Shown here in pieces: positions 37,800 to 42,605 of a DNA stretch of 42,605 nucleotides; positions within the stretch are counted from its first letter, which is position 1; each line of letters opens with the position of its first letter. A model generated the notes under the pieces. It saw only the letters and a program-made list of their open reading frames with translations. It made no database searches and had not been told where the DNA came from. A program made the position numbers and the translations under genes. This DNA comes from Fibrobacter sp. (GTDB lineage: Bacteria > Fibrobacterota > Chitinivibrionia > Chitinivibrionales > Chitinispirillaceae), in contig JAAYYB010000342.1 of the NCBI GenBank assembly GCA_012515615.1, positions 1 through 42,605 of the forward strand, read 5' to 3'.

Positions 37800-40397
37800 A
37801 TGCAGATCCCGTGGATCAGATTCCTTTTTGCGCTAATATTTTTTTGGGTTACCGGTGTTTACGCGGGAACCTATGAGCCGCAAAAAACCAACCGTGAAAC
37901 CACCAGATTAGATACAGGCTGGCTTTTTAACAATACAGATAATAACAGCTTTTCAGGTGGAACCGGTTTTCAAGACGCCAACTGGAAAAAAGTCTGTTTG
38001 CCGCATTCAAACGTCATTACCAGGCATGCATATCTTGATACTGCTTCATATAAAATCATTACCTGGTACCGTAAACACTTCAATCCTTCTGCTTCCCTGA
38101 GCAATAGAAGATTTTTTCTTGAGTTTGAAGGTGTAGCTGTAATTGCTACCGTTTATGTAAATGGTGAAATGGTCGGTTCTCCTCACAAAGGTGCTTACAC
38201 GCCATTTACAATTGATATTACCGACAAAGTCAGGGTCGGGCAGGACAATGTTATTGCCGTAAAGGTTGATTCCAGGCGGCATACGGAAATTCCTCCGGAG
38301 GGCAGGGAGAATCTGGATTTTATGGTCTTTGGTGGAATTGTACGTCATGTTTACATGGTTTCAGCAGATCCGCTGCATATCGATTGGACCTTTGTTTCAA
38401 CGCAAAACCCCTCTCAAAGTGCGCCTGTAAATCCAACGGTCTCCGCAAAGACGCAGATTACCAATCAAAGCGGATCACAGAAGACATGTACTGTCATTAC
38501 AAACATAGTGGATAATAACAATGATGTAGTGGCTACGGCAACTTCACAGACAATAATTCCTGCCAATAGAAGTGTCACGGTTGATCAAATCACCAGCGCG
38601 ATTTCAAACCCTCAATTGTGGAGTCTTGATAAACCAGCTCTGTACAGTGTTTTTGTTCAGTTGCGTGATGAGACGGGTTTTGTTGATGAGTACAGGACAC
38701 GTATGGGCATCCGCTCTCTGACAATAAATAAAACAGACGGAAAGTGTTATCTTAATGGTGAAGCGATTAAACTCAGGGGACTTAACAGGCACGAGACTTA
38801 TCCCTATATTGGTCGCGCCGCATCCAAAAGACTTCAGAGAAAAGATGCGGATATTCTCAAATATGAATTAGGCTGCAACCTGGTAAGGGCATCGCATTAT
38901 CCCCAATCTCCCGATTTCCTTGATAGATGCGACGAGGTGGGGCTGCTTGTACTCGAAGAGATTCCCGGTTGGCAATACCTTGGGACCGGAGAATGGCGTG
39001 ATATTGCCAAGCAGAACCTAATTGACATGGTGAAAAGGGACAGAAATCATCCATGCATCTTATCCTTTGGATGCAGGGTAAATGAAAGTGTTGATGACAC
39101 CTGGTATAAATCGATGAATGACACGGCTCGTGCTCTGGATCCTACCAGACTAACCCATGGCGTACGTTTCAGTAAGGGGAAAGACCCTGCATACCGTTAT
39201 GAAGACATCTGGACACGGAATTTTAGTTTTCCCGGCGAGAATCCTGAGCAGATTCCCTTTATCACAACAGAATTTGCAGGACATACAATTGTTAAACAGG
39301 CACACTCCTGGGATGATGACATTATATTGCTTAACCAGATCACAGATCCTACCTATGGCCATGCTACCGGGCACAATGCCAGTTATGCATCAGAAAAGTG
39401 GGCCGGTCTGGTAGGGTGGTGTGCTTTCGATTACAATTCGCCTCACGGTAACTCTACCGACAAAGATACCGGCAGAAATTATATGGGATATGTCTCTCCT
39501 CACGGGGTATCAAATATATTCAGGCTTCCTAAAATGGCCGCCTATTATTATCAATCGCAAAGAGATCCATCTCTTTACGGACCGATGGTACATATCTGCA
39601 ATCACTGGACTCCCAAATCTCAGACTAAGGTTTTTGTGGTCAGTAATTGTCAAGAGGTCGAATTGTACCGGGACGAAGTTCTGATTAGTAAAATCAAACC
39701 GAATGTTTATACCAGTCTGCCGTATCCATGTTTTCAATGGGCCGGCGTTTCCTTTACTCCCGGAGAGTTGAAAGCAATCGGATATATCGGCGGTGTGAAG
39801 GCTGCCACTCACATCGTAAAAACCCCTGGAAATCCATCTGGATTGACACTTGTACCCGACACAAATGTTTTATACCAAGGCGGAGATATGACTCGGGTTG
39901 TAGTTTCGATGGTTGATCAGCATGGACAGATATTGCATTCAAGTGACGACAGCGTTACTCTCGGGGCAAACGGGGCCGGGGATTTTCTTGGTGAAACCAG
40001 AACTGCTCTTGAAGCCGGTCAAATGGCCTTTTATGTTAAAACCAAAGCTTTTCAGACTGGCACTATAACATGCCAGGCAAGCTGTCGCGGTTTCAACGCA
40101 ACTGCCAGTATAATGGTTTCGGAGGAGCCGGGGATCACCGCTATCAAACACGGGCCCGGGATCAAATCGGGAGTTGCTGAAAACAAGAGTGGTTACTACA
40201 GGTTTTATGGAAACCGATTTATCGTTCCATCATGGGTAAAAAAGGATGTTTCGCTCAGGTTGTTTGATTGCCAGGGAAAGCTTATCTTTAAAAGCAGTAA
40301 TCCGGGCCGGATTCTGGATCTTGAAAAAATCGGTGTATCCCCTGGCGTGCATATTGTAACTATCACCGGCAATTCAATAAAGAAAAGTATCCGGTAA
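37800..40397 (+). CDS. GH2 beta-galactosidase-like enzyme with sorting domain
   Basis: An 865-residue secreted glycosidase with a signal peptide to about YAG23. Its domains are a sugar-binding jelly roll (about 33-190, LDTGWLFNNTD, FLEFEGVAVIATVYVNGEMVG), an Ig-like domain (about 200-305, ending RMGIRSLTI) and a TIM barrel (about 306-600, LRGLNRHETYPYIG, LVRASHYPQSPDFLDRCDE). The acid/base is Glu429 in GCRVNES and the nucleophile is Glu491 in FITTEFAGH, so unlike the broken GH2 at 11-1896 both residues are kept. DUF4982-like and bacterial Ig-like beta domains (about 610-790) and the sorting domain (about 800-865, LRLFDCQGKLIFKS, SPGVHIVTITG) follow. Beta-galactosidase or beta-glucuronidase activity cannot be distinguished by eye. 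It lies between the haem/propeller pair and the Rid-like gene. Confidence 0.88.
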   Translation: MQIPWIRFLFALIFFWVTGVYAGTYEPQKTNRETTRLDTGWLFNNTDNNSFSGGTGFQDANWKKVCLPHSNVITRHAYLDTASYKIITWYRKHFNPSASLSNRRFFLEFEGVAVIATVYVNGEMVGSPHKGAYTPFTIDITDKVRVGQDNVIAVKVDSRRHTEIPPEGRENLDFMVFGGIVRHVYMVSADPLHIDWTFVSTQNPSQSAPVNPTVSAKTQITNQSGSQKTCTVITNIVDNNNDVVATATSQTIIPANRSVTVDQITSAISNPQLWSLDKPALYSVFVQLRDETGFVDEYRTRMGIRSLTINKTDGKCYLNGEAIKLRGLNRHETYPYIGRAASKRLQRKDADILKYELGCNLVRASHYPQSPDFLDRCDEVGLLVLEEIPGWQYLGTGEWRDIAKQNLIDMVKRDRNHPCILSFGCRVNESVDDTWYKSMNDTARALDPTRLTHGVRFSKGKDPAYRYEDIWTRNFSFPGENPEQIPFITTEFAGHTIVKQAHSWDDDIILLNQITDPTYGHATGHNASYASEKWAGLVGWCAFDYNSPHGNSTDKDTGRNYMGYVSPHGVSNIFRLPKMAAYYYQSQRDPSLYGPMVHICNHWTPKSQTKVFVVSNCQEVELYRDEVLISKIKPNVYTSLPYPCFQWAGVSFTPGELKAIGYIGGVKAATHIVKTPGNPSGLTLVPDTNVLYQGGDMTRVVVSMVDQHGQILHSSDDSVTLGANGAGDFLGETRTALEAGQMAFYVKTKAFQTGTITCQASCRGFNATASIMVSEEPGITAIKHGPGIKSGVAENKSGYYRFYGNRFIVPSWVKKDVSLRLFDCQGKLIFKSSNPGRILDLEKIGVSPGVHIVTITGNSIKKSIR

Positions 40398-40440
40398 ACG
40401 AATCTGTTGAAATGGGATTGACAATTAACAATTGAAAAAA

Positions 40441-40468
40441 ATCAGAATGCATCTGATGATATTTTTTT
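40441..40468 (+). terminator. Weak hairpin with T7 between GH2 and the Rid-like gene
   Basis: ATCAGA (40441-40446) pairs with TCTGAT (40452-40457), followed shortly by seven T (40462-40468). The stem is AT-rich and short, so termination is probably partial. Confidence 0.45.
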
Positions 40469-40494
40469 AATGCAGTTTAATTTGAGGAAATGAA

Positions 40495-41670
40495 ATGAGA
40501 AGTAATCTGCAAAATGAGACCAGAGTATCCTTCAACAGGTTTTGGACACCAGCGGGCCTGGCTGAAGTATACATTACCATTACAAGCAGGGATGATGCCA
40601 CTTTTGAAGAAGCTTTAGAAGAGATCAAAGATTCTTATGTTTCTCAGGCTGATGATCTGAATCTGGACAGGAACACTGTTCAGTTTACGCGTGTTTATCT
40701 CAGTGATACAGCGAATCAATATCAAACGCTTTTGAAATCTAACCTTTACAATGTACTGCAGTCAGGTGCTGTATCTGTAATAGAACAGAAGCCTCTTTTC
40801 GGACCGGTGTCAATTATTTCCTATCATGTCAAAGATGATACCGGCAGTCTTAGAAAATACAACGTAATTACAGATCCGGAGAGTCCGTTTCAGAGTGTGC
40901 TGACCAATATGAATAATTACAGTCTTCTCTGGACTGCCAATTGTACGGGGCATGGCTCAGGCAGTCAAATGCAGACTGAAAGCCTCTTCTCTGAGCTCTC
41001 GGCCACACTTCAGAAGTACAGGATGAGTTTGAGAGAGAACATGGTCCGGACCTGGATTTATGTAAGAGATATCGACAACAATTACAAGGGAATGGTTATT
41101 GCCCGACGTGAGCTGTTTACTTCTATTGGACTTACAAATGAAACCAGATACATTGCCAGTACCGGTATTGAGGGAAAGGCTATCGAAACCGGGTCGCTTG
41201 TAACTTTAGATTCTCTTTCGATAGGGAACATCAAAGAAGAGCAGATTGTAAGGATGGAAGCTCCGGAGAACCTTTCCTCTACAATTATCTACGGTGTCAC
41301 ATTTGAACGTGGATTAAGAATCCGTTTTGGAGACAGATCTCACCTTCACATATCTGGAACAGCAAGCATAGATAATAAAGGTAACATTCTTTATCCAGAG
41401 GATATTCGCGGACAGACTGAACGTACTATCGATAATGTTGAAGCTCTTCTCAGAGAACATGGCGCGACTCTTTCTGATATGCGGTATATAATCATTTACA
41501 TGAGAAACAGAAAACACTTCCAGTTTATTCAGGATATACTTCTGTCAAGATTCCCGGCTGATGTTCCTGTAGTCCCGGTTGAAGGAGCAGTATGCCGACC
41601 AGGATGGCTCATTGAAATGGAAGGCGTTGCCATAATTGAAGATTCGACTGATTATCTGCCGTTTTTCTAA
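40495..41670 (+). CDS. Rid/YjgF-family protein, probable double domain
   Basis: A 391-residue cytoplasmic protein without a signal peptide. The C-terminal third (LHISGTASIDNKGNILYPED to IEMEGVAII, about 265-380) is a recognisable Rid/YjgF/UK114 domain: HISGTAS strand, TERTIDNVEALLREHGATLSD helix, and the PVVPVEGAVCRPGWLIEMEG end. The first two thirds (about 15-260) show a second, more divergent copy (VYITITSRDD, FEEALEEI, VQFTRVYLSD, WIYVRDIDNNYKG), reminiscent of the chorismatase-type two-domain members. The classical imine-deaminase Arg is not obvious, so activity cannot be stated. A GAGG ribosome site is present. It is followed after 18 bases by the ResB-like gene, which implies co-transcription and a link to haem or cofactor metabolism rather than sugar cleavage. 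Confidence 0.72.
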   Translation: MRSNLQNETRVSFNRFWTPAGLAEVYITITSRDDATFEEALEEIKDSYVSQADDLNLDRNTVQFTRVYLSDTANQYQTLLKSNLYNVLQSGAVSVIEQKPLFGPVSIISYHVKDDTGSLRKYNVITDPESPFQSVLTNMNNYSLLWTANCTGHGSGSQMQTESLFSELSATLQKYRMSLRENMVRTWIYVRDIDNNYKGMVIARRELFTSIGLTNETRYIASTGIEGKAIETGSLVTLDSLSIGNIKEEQIVRMEAPENLSSTIIYGVTFERGLRIRFGDRSHLHISGTASIDNKGNILYPEDIRGQTERTIDNVEALLREHGATLSDMRYIIIYMRNRKHFQFIQDILLSRFPADVPVVPVEGAVCRPGWLIEMEGVAIIEDSTDYLPFF

Positions 41671-41688
41671 AAAGTGAAATAAACAATC

Positions 41689-42605
41689 ATGAACGGTTCT
41701 TTTAAAAAGTCAATCAGTTATGCTGCATCGTTAAAATTTTCAGTTATTTGCCTTCTGCTGATGGCCTGTATTGTGGTCTGTGGAACCCTTTATCAGTCAA
41801 CGGATGGGCTATATGCGGCCAGAGAGCGTTTTTTTCAATCGTGGTTTATATTAACCAGATTCTACATTCCATTCCCAGGAATGAAGCTTGTTTCTCTTGC
41901 ACTGATAATCAATATCTTTGCCAGTCTCTTATTACTTGCCAGAAAGCCGCTCAAGAATTCCGGCCTTGTACTGTTGCATGTGGGTATCATTTTACAGCTA
42001 TCCGGAATCATGTTTTCCTCAAGCTTTTCACGTGAATTTTTTCTGCCTGTCGCGGAGGGTGAGACAGTGTCTGCGGCATACAGTTCAGAAAAATTTGAAA
42101 TTGCAGTCTTCAGACTCTCTGATTCATATGGCAGTGCTTATTATACAAGTGATTCTGTGGCGGTAAGCGATCTGAGAAGTGGCCATGAGGTGCACTTTTT
42201 GAATTCGGGGATAAAGGCCGGAGTAAAAAACATCAGTAAAGGCAGACATCATAAAGATGATATGAGTAGTCCGTTTTGTCAGGTGGTACTTATACCAGGA
42301 GAATTCTGCAGTTCCAGAAGCGGAGAAGAAATTGTCCTTAAAAGTGGCGATCCGCCGTATCAGTTGAATTGTGACCGGGAAACAGTTTTTCTTTCATTAC
42401 GGCCCATGGCTTTCCCTTTACCTGTCACTCTTCATTTGCTCGATTTTTCAAAAAAATTCTACCCTGGCACAGAGACCCTTAAAGAGGTGGGCAGTCATAT
42501 TTCAGTCCGTAGTGGTGCAGAGGCCTGGGATGTGTTGATATCCATGAACAAACCTTTTCGATACGGCTCATATACTTTCTATCAGGCATCCTTTTCTCAT
42601 CATGA
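41689..42605 (+). CDS. ResB-like cytochrome c biogenesis protein (5' part, runs off window)
   Basis: The reading frame stays open from the ATG at 41689 to the end of the window (305 complete codons). An N-terminal membrane helix (LKFSVICLLLMACIVVCGTLYQ) is followed by a second (MKLVSLALIINIFASLLLLA) and a third (SGLVLLHVGIILQLSGIMF). A periplasmic stretch then leads to YPGTETLKEVGSHISV and FRYGSYTFYQASF, a pattern typical of the ResB/Ccs1 family. ResB works with the haem exporter/ligase CcsA/ResC in system II cytochrome c maturation, attaching haem to CxxCH motifs outside the cytoplasmic membrane. A ccsA-like gene or domain would be expected just past the window. This fits with the CxxCH protein at 33358. 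The ribosome site is weak. Confidence 0.78.
   Translation, partial: MNGSFKKSISYAASLKFSVICLLLMACIVVCGTLYQSTDGLYAARERFFQSWFILTRFYIPFPGMKLVSLALIINIFASLLLLARKPLKNSGLVLLHVGIILQLSGIMFSSSFSREFFLPVAEGETVSAAYSSEKFEIAVFRLSDSYGSAYYTSDSVAVSDLRSGHEVHFLNSGIKAGVKNISKGRHHKDDMSSPFCQVVLIPGEFCSSRSGEEIVLKSGDPPYQLNCDRETVFLSLRPMAFPLPVTLHLLDFSKKFYPGTETLKEVGSHISVRSGAEAWDVLISMNKPFRYGSYTFYQASFSHH

Noticed and set aside
40419-40424. TTGACA as a -35 box before the Rid-like gene
   Set aside because: No -10-like hexamer at 16-18 bases downstream; a weak terminator hairpin occupies that place.

Overview
The window reads as a plant cell-wall (mainly glucuronoarabinoxylan) degradation locus from a Fibrobacterota-type bacterium (Fibrobacter / Chitinispirillum relatives). 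Two observations support this lineage. There are two paralogues of the TIGR02147/DUF4423 family, which was first defined as a paralogous family in Fibrobacter succinogenes. In addition, most of the secreted enzymes share a C-terminal, type IX-secretion-like sorting domain with a 'NGYYVVK'-type core and a terminal Lys. All family names here come from reading translated sequence by eye; no database search was run.

Layout. 1-2.7 kb: a GH2 gene broken by a frameshift and lacking its usual acid/base Glu, then a GT2 glycosyltransferase. 2.7-3.8 kb (minus): a secreted SGNH/CE6-like acetylesterase. 4.25-6.1 kb: a PAS-GAF-SpoIIE (RsbU-like) phosphatase. 6.3-15.7 kb (all minus): transcription order GH30 xylanase; then TIGR02147 protein - LamG lipoprotein - GH127 beta-L-arabinofuranosidase - GH10 xylanase with InlB-like and CBM4/9 domains. 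16.2-29.7 kb (all plus): short GH10, second TIGR02147-LamG pair, CE1-like esterase, GH44-like enzyme, GH43-like propeller with CBM4/9, GH30, a small unknown ORF, and a GH30/6-galactanase-like enzyme. 30.4-33.3 kb: a parallel beta-helix protein with CBM6. 33.4-37.7 kb: a two-haem-motif (CxxCH) TolB-propeller protein resembling the HzsA-related family, translationally coupled to a second beta-propeller. 37.8 kb to the end: an intact GH2, a duplicated Rid/YjgF-like protein, and the 5' part of a ResB-like cytochrome c biogenesis gene running off the window.

How it may work together. Signal-peptide-bearing enzymes carrying the sorting domain would reach the surface and cut the xylan backbone (GH10, GH30), strip acetyl or acyl esters (CE6-like, CE1-like), and remove arabinose and galactose side chains (GH127, GH43-like, GH2, 6-galactanase-like GH30). 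No SusC/SusD pair or sugar transporter is visible. Each TIGR02147 gene is coupled to a DUF2341/LamG lipoprotein, suggesting paired regulation and surface recognition.

The most unusual signals are: (i) the duplicated TIGR02147-LamG couple; (ii) three families of shared intergenic motifs (GTTGAA-N6-TTCAAC; TGTTCC-N7-RGAACA; ACTTATGCAC...TCAGGG...TTTCACAAA) placed before the enzyme and regulator operons, often with their centres about -62 or -72 relative to candidate -10 boxes; and (iii) a c-type haem/propeller gene pair followed on the same strand by a ResB-like gene, which points to a redox component inside a polysaccharide locus.
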